DNA of 64,000 nt from Trifolium pratense (taxonomy: Eukaryota > Streptophyta > Magnoliopsida > Fabales > Fabaceae), in contig NC_060061.1 of assembly GCF_020283565.1 (NCBI RefSeq), positions 37,423,362 to 37,487,361 of the forward strand, read 5' to 3'. The notes beneath the pieces were generated by a model. It did no database searches. It saw nothing but the letters and a program-made list of their open reading frames with translations, and was not told the origin of the DNA. Position numbers and translations under genes: made by a program. Shown here piece after piece: positions 24,387 through 35,245 of the stretch; within the stretch, counting starts at the first letter, position 1, and every line of letters begins with the position of its first letter.

Positions 24387-24996
24387 GCCACTTTTGTTTT
24401 GTTTGTTGCTGTAACAAACCAAATGGAATTTTTCGTTACGTGACGCAGTTATAGATGCCAGCCGTTCGATTAAAATAAATGGTTGATATCGTTTTACCAT
24501 ATGAAATCTAACCGTCTGATCTTAGATAAATGAACGAGATTTTTTACATTGTAAAACTGCATGTACCTTTACGGTAATGAATTCAAATACAATTATGTTA
24601 AGATTTAGTATTAGGCTATGTAAGTTTTGCTAAGCATTAGTTCAAAAACTCTCGAAAATTCACGCATTTCATCTTAAATGTGTCAAGATGTCTTTACTCT
24701 GATTGGTGTGAATTTACCAACATATGACATAATAAATAGTAGATATTTGAGTATTTAGTGTTTAATTCTTGTGGATGAAAAAATATTTATTAGAAGAGGT
24801 CAATCTTACAATTGTGCAGAGAGGATCTCTTATTTATTTATTTTTAAATTGGTCTGAATTTAGATCATGCATGAACATAGGTTTCTGATGGTGTTGATAC
24901 TATTGCTTTTGACATGGGTTTTAAGTCTTGTAGAACATAGGTTTTAAATCTTGTAGAAAATGTAGTAATACATTATTTATAATTGTTAAAGCATTT
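24387..24996 (-). repeat. Duplicated segment B, distal part (SCPL 3' flank)
   Basis: Collinear with 12784-13407. It continues at 27164 after an inserted hAT-like element. Together the two parts are the 3' flank of the intact SCPL gene. Confidence 0.85.
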
Positions 24997-26316
24997 ATTA
25001 AGAGCAGGGACGGACCCAGACATTAAATACTAGTGGAGCTAGAAAAATTAGTCACTGCTATTTTAATAATTTAATATATGACAGTACTAATAAAACAACA
25101 AACCAAAAAAATTAGATTAAATATTTGTTGAATCATGCATATTGTGGTATTGTTTGATGATTCACAATATATTGGACCAAAAATATATAGATTAAGTATG
25201 TGTTTGGTTTCACGTTTCAACACCCCAAACGTGAGTTTGAAAGGTCAAACGTGGTTTCCCAACAAAACTTTATGTTTGGTTTGAATACAATAAAAATTGA
25301 TTCTATCCCAGACTCACGTTGAACCTGAAGCTGCGATTCCGAGCTTCTGCGTCTACTTTAATTGATTCTGAGTTTTACTTTATCTTTTCGAATCCTTCTT
25401 CCCTTATTACCCTTTTTGTCTTTTTGTCCGTCCTGATTTGTTGTTCAAGAGGAAATATGTCAAAGAGAACAAGGATTGTAGGGACTCTACTGATAAATCG
25501 TTGCTTGCAAAATCAATTATGCCACTTATTTTCCTGATTCAACTATTTTCTTCATGGTATTTTACTGTTTATTTGCTACAGTGCCGCTGCCTCAAGGTTA
25601 GAGATGAGAAATTGGGCTTTATTGACCCGTTCCATTTAACTGTTAAATCCAAAGCCCCATCATTAAATATAAAGTAAAATAAAACAAGAATTATTTTTTT
25701 ACTTAAAAATTGTTTTTTCTTTTGGTTAGTTACAAATTGTTTTTTTTTTTTACGAATAATTGTTTGTTACTACCCAAAATAATTGTTTGTTAATTTTTTT
25801 TATTAACCAATGGGTAATATTTCTATTTATTAAATTTGAAAATATTTATAAAATTATACAACATAAATTTAAATAATTGTTTAAAATTGAATAAAAAATT
25901 GATCAATATATATAAACAAATATGTTAAAACCCATTTTGGTCATTTACACACTCAAAAGCAATTTTGACATAAAAATATCCAAACAACATATTTATACAA
26001 AATCACTTCTTGTGAACATATCCAAACATAAATTACTTTACATTCAACTCACTTTTACTCAAACTCAATTCTCCAAACTCAATTCTACCAAACTCAATTC
26101 TAGTCACCGCTAAACCAACCACACATTAACTTATAGTTTATTTGATAAGCTAATTCAATTTTACTAATTATACCTTACTTGAAAAAAATAATATCAATTC
26201 AACATTTTTTTAAATGTTATTTCATATTCATATGCTAGTTCAATTGCTAATTTTATCCAATTAATTATCCACTATTTTATGACAAACATATTTAAAATTG
26301 ATTATTATAAAATCAA

Positions 26317-26659
26317 GGCTTAATTATACATTTAGTCCCTTACGTTTATTTTAGGTTTCAATTTGGTCCCTTACATTTAAAAAGTATCAATTTGGTCCCT
26401 TACGTTTATTTTAGCTTTCAAGTTAGTCCTTTCCGTCAATTTTGTCACATGTGGCGGCTAATTTGCATATGTGGACTGACACATGGCACTTGGACACACT
26501 GACACGTGTACTGTTCAAACGGTGTTAGTGACAAAACTAACGGAAAGAACTAACTTGAAACCTAAAATAAACGTAAGAGACCAAATTGATACTTTTTAAA
26601 CGTAAGAGACCAAATTAAAATCTAAAATAAACATAAGGGACCAAATGTGTAGTTAAGCC
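26317..26659. mobile_element. Mutator-like foldback MITE
   Basis: 343 bp. The left arm GGCTTAATTATACATTTAGTCCC is mirrored by a right arm whose complement is GGCTTAACTACACATTTGGTCCC. The inverted similarity extends inward through the AAACGTAAGGGACCAAATTG-type motifs. The flanking 9-mers TAAAATCAA and TAAAATTAA differ at one base, in line with a 9-bp Mutator-type duplication. Confidence 0.7.
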
Positions 26660-26753
26660 TAAAATTAAACTATATAACTTAAAATTTTAGGGCATCTACG
26701 TATAACGAAAGACTATAAATCATCAACTATGGATTATTATGAACTAATATTTA

Positions 26754-26980
26754 GGATCCGTTTGGCCTAGCTTTTTGTAGGTGCAGAAGCTCTTTTAATC
26801 ATAAAGTTAGAAATAATAGTTTTTTAACTAAAGTGAAAATGTTTGGTAAATCTTAATTTTTTTTTTTTAAATATAGAAACTGTTTTTTTTTTTTGCTACA
26901 GCTTTTAGAAATTGTTGTTTGGTCTAGCTTCTTACTTTTAAGTAAAAAGAAGAGGAAAAAAAGTTAGGCCAAACAGACCC
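26754..26980. mobile_element. Tourist-like (PIF/Harbinger) MITE
   Basis: 227 bp with ends GGATCCGTTTGGCCTAGCTTTTT and AAAAAAGTTAGGCCAAACAGACCC, inverted repeats with few mismatches, flanked by TTA on both sides. Confidence 0.7.
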
Positions 26981-27163
26981 TTAAACTAATATGTGTATCG
27001 AGAAACTTACCGTTATCAATAATAAACGTTAAACTAATATTTACATTAATATTAAATGACTAATAATTATTTATAAAATATATTTAAGTTTTTTATAAAA
27101 AGAAAAATTGTGCTGGGCTGGTGTGGCTATAGCTACACCAAGCCTTGAACAGGTCCGCCCATG

Positions 27164-27790
27164 ATTAAGAGGAAGATACATGAGGTCCTCAAGTTCGGAA
27201 GATAAATTCCGAAGTGTCATTGTGAAATTATTTCGGAAGTTACATTCCAAACTAATATTAAATTTGGAACGTTAACTTCCAAACTGCGTTTAAGGGTAAA
27301 AAAATATTTCTGGGGGGGTTTGAGAACAACTTGAGGGGCTTAAAGAGCAATATTTGTCATTTTTTACAATCCATGGGTCTAAAGCCCTTACTTTACTTGC
27401 CCAAAGGTTAAGACTGCCCCTGCCCTGAAGGAAATGGTAAAAGTAAAGTTGGTGCACCAACAGTCCAACACACTTTGCAGGTTTGAATATTTGCAATATG
27501 AAGAAATTAAAATCTATAGATATATACAATACAAGTGCTTGGCATTGACAATAATTTATGAAAAGTGCTTGGCATTGACAAGATCAATGCTATGCAATGA
27601 TGGTGTATTAATTCCTAGAGTGGGTTATTAGATAACCACCTAGTCAACATGCCTAAGCATTCTTCAGGTTTGTACTCTGGAGCAGTATGTCCTCCCCCCT
27701 GTAATTTTTTTTTTATATAAATGGTATGCCTTAGTTATATATATATATACATAATTATGCTAATGTTGTGATTGATATAAAAAAAAAGCT
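27164..27790 (-). repeat. Duplicated segment B, proximal part (SCPL 3' end)
   Basis: Near-identical to 13408-14035. It includes the last exon of the intact SCPL gene (27615-27698), its 3' untranslated region and part of the last intron up to a poly-A run. Segment A ends at the same run. Confidence 0.85.
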
Positions 27791-28165
27791 ACCATGCTAA
27801 AGGGCTTACCTTCACAGTTGCAAATGTCATCCGATTTGAGTAAGTCCTCGTGTATCTATCAATTAATATTAAATAAAAGTCGAATTTTGTTATTTTATAA
27901 TAAAGATCGCAGCGAGTAATAAATAGTTGGAGTGTGCGTGCATACCCTGCTACTTGGTCATTAGAATACCATGGCCTCCAATCATCAACAATGGAATAGT
28001 TTAAAGATCTTATCCACGCTTGAGTCGCCAAGAATGGAACTCTCATGTCATGATCCCCGCTGTTAACAAAATTTATCATAAAATCAGAAAACTAAATTAC
28101 ATGGACAATTTATATTATGCTCAAATTCAATACTTAAAAAACATTAAGGAATCAAATATACATAG

Positions 28166-28216
<51 letters not shown>

Positions 28217-30839
28217 TACTATAATATATAGTAAAAAGATTGACCTGTATATTAATGAACGAAAGCCTTTTTTGCTAAGATTTGCATGATAGGGAAAACT
28301 GTTAAGGGTTTCATGCTTAAATGGTAAGTCGTTGTTACATCGCTTCCATTTTCCTATACTTCCCTGAATTGCACATATAATACTCTTATAATTGAACAAG
28401 TAATACCATTGTAAATAAATAAATAAAAAAAAACTTTTTTGTCAAGAAATAAATACCTTTCGAATGTGCAGTGCTTTGCGAACATTATCGTCGTTAGCCC
28501 AATAGGGACTGAGGAAATATGCATCAGTCTACCGATGGGAAAGGAAGAAAATCAGATATTTTAATTAGATGACAGGAATGTTCTAAGACCTAATTACTAG
28601 AAAAATATGAGTGTCTGAATATAATTACGCAAACATCAAACTCTAATGATAAATTAGTTTTGAGAAGTTACCCGACAATATAAAGGTGTCATTGTGAGAG
28701 AAGAACTAAAAATGTCACGAGCCTTATCAATAAGTCTCCTACTAGAAACTGTATGAAAATCAGATTCGCATTTCGGCTCCAAAATATGAATCCCGGACAC
28801 TCCTGAAATAGTCTGAGAATTCACAACAATATGCAATAGCTGAATTTTATTGTGACCGAAAAACTATCTCATAAACTATTAAACATTTTTATTTAAAGAG
28901 ACATAATGCATGTTTTACAAGCCTTACCTCCTTGTAGGATTGGAAGACTCTCAGACAAAGTGCATTTTGGGGATCTATATTTGTATACTCACCTTTACAA
29001 TTCTTTTGCAGTGACTGTTGTTATCAATAAAATATTTGTTAGTTAGTATTAACCAATTGTAATTCAAGAAAACAAAAATAGAACAATATAAAAAAATAAA
29101 GTTACCTGATAGAGTTCATCAGAAATGAGTGCATGAGCATGATTAAATGGTATTTGGTAATTATCATCTTTTGGTGTTGTAATGGGATTTCCCAGTATGT
29201 ATCCTTGGAGGTTTATCCGCGGTTGAAGGCCACCTTCATTTTCTGTTGGAAATCATTAGCAAAGTCTGATAAAAAATTGTTCCCACCAGGAATTGAACTC
29301 TCGTTCTCCCGAACGGTTCATTTAGCAAATTGATATTAGTCTATATTAACATTGAATCATAAATATATTAAGAAATTTGAATCATTTGATATTAGTCTAT
29401 ATTAACATTGAACCATAGACATATTAAGAAATTTGACTAATTTGTGAGTGTAGTGTAGAATATACCATATGAAATTTCTTGAACAATAATTGGGACAGGA
29501 ATGCCCGAGTATGAGTCACCAGCAATGTACACTTCATTTGATAGAAATTTTGGATGATCAATTAGCCACTACAACAAATGATTAAAGATGATTATTACAA
29601 TTTATTTTACTCAAGCTGCAGAATGATACTATTATTTGTGATGCTATATGAAAAAATAATTAACCTTCCTAAGAAATTGATGAGCATTTTGAACTAGTTT
29701 CCAGGTGCTTTGCTGAACAGCAGTTTCTGTTTTGGGATATGAGAATCCAGTTCCAGCAGGCAAATCCAAAAATATAATATTACTCACCTGTTCAGCATAA
29801 ATTTAATAATTAAGCTTAAATTTTCATGAAACATAAAAACTGTGATAAATTATATGTTTCATGGACTTTGAACTCAACTTGCCTTTGTCCATGAATGTTG
29901 CCTCAAGAACAAATTTGGTAAGCTCCCATTGTATACCTCATTTTTAAATGCTAGTGGACCTGTAATAATTAGCATCTAACTATTGAATTATGTTCTGGTG
30001 CACCAACAATATTACTAGTATTTGGGAATAAGACTATAAACAATTTAAGAACAGTTACTCTTCTCAATCAAGACAAAATCATAATTGCTCACAAATGTCT
30101 AAATGAGACAATTATGAATCACTAATGTCTCACACCTATGCATATGTTGAGCTGTGAGAGGAGCCTACTTTAACACCACATTTTCGGTCAAAATTTTAAG
30201 GTATTAGGTTTATGAGTCATCACACGAAGGCTCCCCTGATGGCCCAACAGTGGTGTCAAACCGCTGATTCGAAGTGTGAGAGCTATGTCAATATCCCTTC
30301 TTAGAATTGGATATTAGACATAACTTAACACTACAAAACCAGCTAGTAAGGGGTGATGATTGCCCTCACTTTATAAATACATATTCACTATTCAGGCCAG
30401 CTCGCAACCGATGTGGGACTTCTTAACACCCCTCAAAAGAAACAAATAAACTGGAGCAAACTTCCAGCTTAGGAAGCTATAATACATAAAAGCTGGTAAT
30501 TTTTAGTTAGTTACCTATTTCAAAGACAAGGCCAGAGAAGCCAGAGCAACCAGGACCACCAGTAAGCCAAAGCAAGAGAGGATCTTGTTTAGGATTGTTC
30601 TCAGATTCTATAAAATAGTAAAACACTTCTGCATTCTCATCTCTTTCAGTTTCACTTACTTCAATGTATCCAGTTTCTAGTACAAAAGGAAGTGGCCCTT
30701 CAAAACCAGGAAGGAACTTCACAATATTTGATTCAGATGTTGCAAATACAATATGTGTGGATTGTAATACTATTACTAGGAACGCAAAGATAAGCATAGT
30801 AGTGTTATTGCCATTGTAATACGAACTAAGTGTTGCCAT
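27615..30839 (-). CDS. SCPL: Serine carboxypeptidase-like (SCPL) protein, intact
   Basis: S10-family alpha/beta hydrolase. Plant clade I members are mostly vacuolar acyltransferases using glucose esters, others are peptidases; the sequence does not decide. Twelve exons: 30839-30515, 29959-29883, 29787-29665, 29568-29466, 29242-29106, 29014-28928, 28812-28672, 28528-28457, 28363-28245, 28059-27946, 27855-27810, 27698-27615. They total 1428 nt in one frame, 475 residues, normal for the family. An N-terminal signal peptide ends near [17 protein letters not shown] is the oxyanion-hole region. The triad is Ser194 (GDSYSG), Asp397 (SGDHD) and His452 (GGGHTAPEY). [10 protein letters not shown] is a variant of the usual D[SA]PVGTGFSY. 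Intron 2 has a GC donor (AAG|GCAAGT). Intron 1 is 555 bp against 129 bp in the sister copy, which points to an insertion. A close truncated copy lies at 53566-61316. Confidence 0.92.
28168..28213. repeat. (TA)n microsatellite in SCPL intron
   Basis: About 23 TA units in the intron between exons 9 and 10 of the intact SCPL gene. It may vary in length between individuals. Confidence 0.95.
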
Positions 30840-30999
30840 TTTAGCTTGGAAATGAAGATCTCACTGTGGGATGTGGGGGGTACATCAAAGAGAGACAGGG
30901 GGTGCTACTCGTGAGTCTTGAATAATTCACAATATTGTATTGGAACAAGATAATGTCGGTGGGTGGATCAATAGATTGGAACCACTATTATTTCTCAAT

Positions 31000-31354
31000 T
31001 GTTGAGAAAATCAAATATTTAAGTATTCTTAAAGGACTAATATAATGATATAAATTACTAATGTAGTTATAATACTATAAATATATATTATACTAATGAA
31101 GAGAATGGAGAGAATGAAGAAGTTTTATGAGATTACTTGTTGCTCTCAAGGGTGTCTTTTACATGATCCAAAGGGTGGTATTTATACTACTAAAATTATG
31201 AATACATTAACTTAGATTTACTATTGCAAGTTGACATTTACATTGATAATTTTACATTACTATTTTAAGTTGACATTATAGATAGATATTTCAACATTAA
31301 TAGTAACCAATGTCTTTCAAGATAATTTTGTTGATTTTCCAATTTATTATAACA
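31000..31354 (-). repeat. LTR1 (outer, 3' LTR of unit 1)
   Basis: 355 bp, TGTTGAGAAAATC...TTTATTATAACA, with TG...CA ends. Read on the plus strand it has T at diagnostic position 31181, as in LTR4. The polypurine tract AAAGGGGGAG (minus strand) sits at 31355-31364. Confidence 0.95.
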
Positions 31355-31535
31355 CTCCCCCTTTGAAATATCTATCATGGTGCTTTATTGAAGCTTGGTC
31401 GAGGAGATTGTGATGGGAACATGTGCTGCCTCGTTAAAAACCTTATTAGGAAAAACCCATTGGGATAAAAACCTCAATAAGGGAAAAAGAGTACAACATT
31501 ATGCTCCCCCTTAACCAAGCCTAGGTAATTCTTCT

Positions 31536-34500
31536 TCAAAGGTCTCGAAGGTGACGCATTCCAATACTTCGTACGTGTTTCTTGAAGACTGATGTAGAAA
31601 GTGCCTTTGTAAAGAGATCGGCCACATTTTCACTCGAACGAATGTATTGAATATCAACCTCTTTGTTTCTTTCTAGCTCTTGTGTGAATGAGAAGAATTT
31701 TGGAGGGATGTGTTTGGTTCTATCACTTTTGACGTAACCTTCTTTCATCTGAGTAACACATGCAGCATTGTCTTCATACAAAATTGTTGGATTCTTATCA
31801 GTTGGTAAACCAGACGTTCCTTGGATATGTTGAGTTACTGATCTCAACCATCTACATTCTTTGCTAGCTTCATGGAGGGCAATTACTTCAGCATGATTTG
31901 AAGAAGTTGCTACAAGTGTTTGCTTTTGAGATCTCCATGATATTGCGGTGTCACCATATGTAAACACATATCCAGTCTGTGATTTAGCATTATGTGGATC
32001 TGACAAATATCCTGCATCTGCATAACCAAGTAAAACTGGTTTTGTATTGTTAGAATAAAACAAACCAAAATCAGAAGTACCTCGGAGATATCGAAAAATA
32101 TGTTTTGTTCCTTTCCAATGTCTCTTTGTAGGACATGAACTGAATCTTGCTAGTAAATTCACTGCAAAGGCTATATCAGGCCTTGTACAGTTGGCAAGGT
32201 ACATGAGTGCCCCAATGGCACTGAGGTATGGTACTTCAGAGCCAAGATCTGTTTCATTTTCTTCCTTAGGTCTAAACGGATCCTTTTCAACATTTAATGT
32301 TCTGCCCATCATTGGGGTACTCAAAGGGTTGGCTTTGTCCATGTTGAATCTTTTCAATACCCTTTCTGTATAGTTTGATTGATGTACCAATATACCATTT
32401 TTAGTATATTCAATTTGCAAACCAAGGCAGAATTTGGTTTTCCCCAAATCTTTCATTTCAAATTCTTTCTTTAAGTAATCTCTTGCTTCTTTAATTTCTT
32501 TATTGGTACCAATGATATTTAAATCATCAACATAGACAGCGATTATTACAAAACCAGATATTGTTTTTCTTATAAAGACACAAGGGCAAATAGGATTATT
32601 TACATAACCTTCTTTAAATAAATATTCACTCAGTCTATTATACCACATGCGTCCTGACTGCTTTAATCCGTATAATGACCTCTGCAACTTTATTGCATAC
32701 GTCTCTCTGGGTTTTGAGTTTTCAGGCATCTTAAATCCTTCCGGGATTTTCATATATATGTTACTATCAAGTGATCCATACAAGTAAGCAGTAACAACAT
32801 CCATGAGATACATGTCCAATTTGTTAAACACTGATAAACCAATTAAATAACGAAAAGTAATGGCATCCATAACAGGAGAATATGTTACCTCATAATCAAT
32901 TCCTGGTCTTTGGGAAAAACCTTGTGCAACAAGACGAGCCTTGTATCTTACAATCTCATTTTTCTCATTTCGTTTTCTTACAAAGACCCACTTATACCCA
33001 ACAGGTTTCACACCTTCAGGTATATCCACAATGGGTCCAAATACTTTTCGATTTTTAAGAGAGTTTAACTCAGTATTTATCGCATCTTTCCAATTTTTCC
33101 AATCATGTCTATTTTGACATTCATTCACAGTTTTGGGTTCAGGATCATCATTTTCATTTATGATTTCACATGCAATTGAGAACGAAAATATTTCATCAAT
33201 GTTCATACCTTTTCGGCTCCACAGATTTCCTGTATTAACATAATTTATTGAAATCTCGAGATCATTCTTGTTATCAGCTTCATTATTAATGATCTCATTG
33301 TCATCATTTTGTGCTTCTTCGAGAGCACAATTTTCAATCATGGATTTGTTGTTATCTAGTGTCTTTTCAGGATCACTTTCAATCATATTCACCTTTTCTG
33401 TTTCTTTTCTTTTTCGGGGATTTTTGTCTTTGGATCCCATAGGTCGGCCACGCTTCAAGCGTGCCTTGGATGTACTTGCTACATCATTTGTTTTTGAAAT
33501 ATCAATTCTAGCTGGGACATTTATAGCTGGTACATGTGACTTTGTCACTCTTTTCAAATCAGTGAATGAATCTGGCAGTTGGTTTGCTAAATCTTGTAAG
33601 TGTACTATTTTCTTTACATTTTCTTCCCATGATTTATTATATGGGTCCAAATGTAATAAAGATGGTACATACCATGTTATTTCATTTTCTATGTGTTTAT
33701 TTTCTCCCCCTAGTGTTGGAAATTTTGTTTCATCAAAATGACAATCAGCAAATCTTGCCTGAAAAACATCACCTGTTAAAGGTTCAAGGTATCTAATAAT
33801 AGACGGTGATTCATACCCTACATATATTCCCAATCTCCTTTGAGGTCCCATTTTTGTTCTTTGTGGTGGAGCTATTGGGACATATACTGCACAACCAAAA
33901 ATTTTTAAATGGGAAATATTTGGTTCCTTACCAATTGCAAGCTGATAAGGGGTGTGTTTATGATCAGCACTCGGCCTTAGACGGATGAGTGCTGCAGCAT
34001 GTAAAATTGCATGACCCCAAACAGTAACTGGTAGCTTAGTTCTCATTATTAATGGTCTAGCTATATATTGAAGACGTTTTATTAATGACTCAGCTAAGCC
34101 ATTTTGTGTATGCACATGAGGAACAGGGTGTTCAACAGTGATTCCTACTGACATGCAATAATTATTGAATGATTCTGATGTAAATTCACCAGCATTGTCA
34201 AGTCTAATTTTCTTTATAGTATAATCAGGAAATTGTGCTCTTAATTTAATTATTTGTGCAAGAAATTTTGCAAATGCCATATCACGACTTGACAATAAAC
34301 AAACATACGACCATCTACTAGATGCATCAATTAATACCATAAAATATCTGAATGGTCCAGACGGTGGATGGATAGGTCCACATATATCACCTTGAATCCT
34401 TTCAAGAAATGCAGGTGATTCTATATGAATTTTGCCTGGTGAATGTTTTGTTATTAGTTTTCCAAGAGAACAGGCTTCACATGGTTTATCCTCTTTTGTA

Positions 34501-35138
34501 AACTTTAAACCTTTCAAAGGATGACCATGAGTACTTTCAATTATTTTTCGCATCATTGTTGAACCAGGGTGACCTAAACGGTCATGCCATAAAATCATAG
34601 TTTTGGGGTCTTCTTTTACTACCAAATTACATTCAATTTTATGTATATATGTATAATGTAATCCCGAAGGCAATTTTGGTAGCTTTTCTAAGGTTTTCTT
34701 CTTTCCAGAAACATTAGTAGTAATATTAATATATTTCATATTGCCTTCAGTTACAGTTTCAGTGTCAAACCCTTGACGATATATGTCATTAAAACTCAAC
34801 AAATTTCTCTTTGATTTAGGAGAATATAAAGCATCATTAATGACAAATTTTGTTCCATTTGGTAACATGAACATAGCATTACCTGTCCCTTCTATTAAAT
34901 CAGCAGGTCCTGAGATAGTATTTATCACACCTTTAGTAGAATTTAAATCATTGAAATATTTCTTACTTTTGAGGATCGTGTGGGTAGTTCCACTGTCCGG
35001 GATGCAAATGTCTTTGACATGTTCCATGTCTGACCTTCTTAAAATAAAATCAAGATTAAAGATAGGAAAACAATAAATCAATATAATACATTCAACATTA
35101 TTATTCAATAACCAAATATTACACAATGCCCACCACAT
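31536..35138 (-). CDS. pol: Copia pol polyprotein, unit 1
   Basis: 1200-codon intact frame. The protein-like part starts near MEHVKDICIPDSG (35027); the preceding 37 codons look like leader. Protease active site DSGTTHTI. Integrase zinc knuckle H..H..C..C within HDRLGHPG...CEACSLGK, then the D, D, E core (GDICGP, RLDNAGEF, AESLIKR). Reverse transcriptase with DVVTAYLYGSLD and the YVDD box, and RNase H with YADAGYLSD, EASKECRWLR and EDNAACV. It differs from units 2 and 3 by Thr for Ile in HWKGTKHIF (base 32107). It lies in a different frame from gag, with about 107 nt between the two frames. No disabling change is visible in pol. Confidence 0.93.
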   Translation of the reverse strand: MWWALCNIWLLNNNVECIILIYCFPIFNLDFILRRSDMEHVKDICIPDSGTTHTILKSKKYFNDLNSTKGVINTISGPADLIEGTGNAMFMLPNGTKFVINDALYSPKSKRNLLSFNDIYRQGFDTETVTEGNMKYINITTNVSGKKKTLEKLPKLPSGLHYTYIHKIECNLVVKEDPKTMILWHDRLGHPGSTMMRKIIESTHGHPLKGLKFTKEDKPCEACSLGKLITKHSPGKIHIESPAFLERIQGDICGPIHPPSGPFRYFMVLIDASSRWSYVCLLSSRDMAFAKFLAQIIKLRAQFPDYTIKKIRLDNAGEFTSESFNNYCMSVGITVEHPVPHVHTQNGLAESLIKRLQYIARPLIMRTKLPVTVWGHAILHAAALIRLRPSADHKHTPYQLAIGKEPNISHLKIFGCAVYVPIAPPQRTKMGPQRRLGIYVGYESPSIIRYLEPLTGDVFQARFADCHFDETKFPTLGGENKHIENEITWYVPSLLHLDPYNKSWEENVKKIVHLQDLANQLPDSFTDLKRVTKSHVPAINVPARIDISKTNDVASTSKARLKRGRPMGSKDKNPRKRKETEKVNMIESDPEKTLDNNKSMIENCALEEAQNDDNEIINNEADNKNDLEISINYVNTGNLWSRKGMNIDEIFSFSIACEIINENDDPEPKTVNECQNRHDWKNWKDAINTELNSLKNRKVFGPIVDIPEGVKPVGYKWVFVRKRNEKNEIVRYKARLVAQGFSQRPGIDYEVTYSPVMDAITFRYLIGLSVFNKLDMYLMDVVTAYLYGSLDSNIYMKIPEGFKMPENSKPRETYAIKLQRSLYGLKQSGRMWYNRLSEYLFKEGYVNNPICPCVFIRKTISGFVIIAVYVDDLNIIGTNKEIKEARDYLKKEFEMKDLGKTKFCLGLQIEYTKNGILVHQSNYTERVLKRFNMDKANPLSTPMMGRTLNVEKDPFRPKEENETDLGSEVPYLSAIGALMYLANCTRPDIAFAVNLLARFSSCPTKRHWKGTKHIFRYLRGTSDFGLFYSNNTKPVLLGYADAGYLSDPHNAKSQTGYVFTYGDTAISWRSQKQTLVATSSNHAEVIALHEASKECRWLRSVTQHIQGTSGLPTDKNPTILYEDNAACVTQMKEGYVKSDRTKHIPPKFFSFTQELERNKEVDIQYIRSSENVADLFTKALSTSVFKKHVRSIGMRHLRDL

Positions 35139-35139
35139 A

Positions 35140-35217
35140 AGTCATACATATTATTAAGTAATTCAAGCACACCACACAAGTCACACATATTATTAAGTAA
35201 TACAAGCACACCACACA
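35140..35217. repeat. 39-bp tandem duplication between gag and pol, unit 1
   Basis: Two copies of a 39-bp sequence, beginning AAGTCATACATATTATTAAG and AAGTCACACATATTATTAAG, lie in the untranslated gap between gag and pol. It is also present in units 2 and 3 (41966-42043 and 48792-48869). Confidence 0.8.
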
Positions 35218-35245
35218 TTATTCAAATACTTAATTAATTAGTTAC

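Larger units (their letters stand above)
25005..27163. mobile_element. hAT-like element with nested MITEs
   Basis: 2159 bp absent from segment A and flanked by ATTAAGAG at 24997-25004 and 27164-27171. Ends CAGGGACGGACCCAG and CAGGTCCGCCCATG are imperfect inverted repeats starting CA, in line with hAT. There is no recognisable transposase; the few frames inside (25319-25677) have no known motif. At least two MITEs are nested within it. A third candidate is 25198-26128, with ends GTATGTGTTTGGTTT and AAACCAACCACACAT next to TAA. Confidence 0.7.

Noticed and set aside
27615..30839. SCPL gene missing its last exon
   Set aside because: I first found no catalytic His after 27810, but the GGGHTAPEY exon lies at 27698-27615 inside the duplicated segment and restores a complete frame.
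33268..33741. 157-codon plus-strand frame (repeated at 40094 and 46920) and other frames opposite pol
   Set aside because: They lie antisense to the intact pol frame, repeat with the unit and show no domain; they are shadows of pol.
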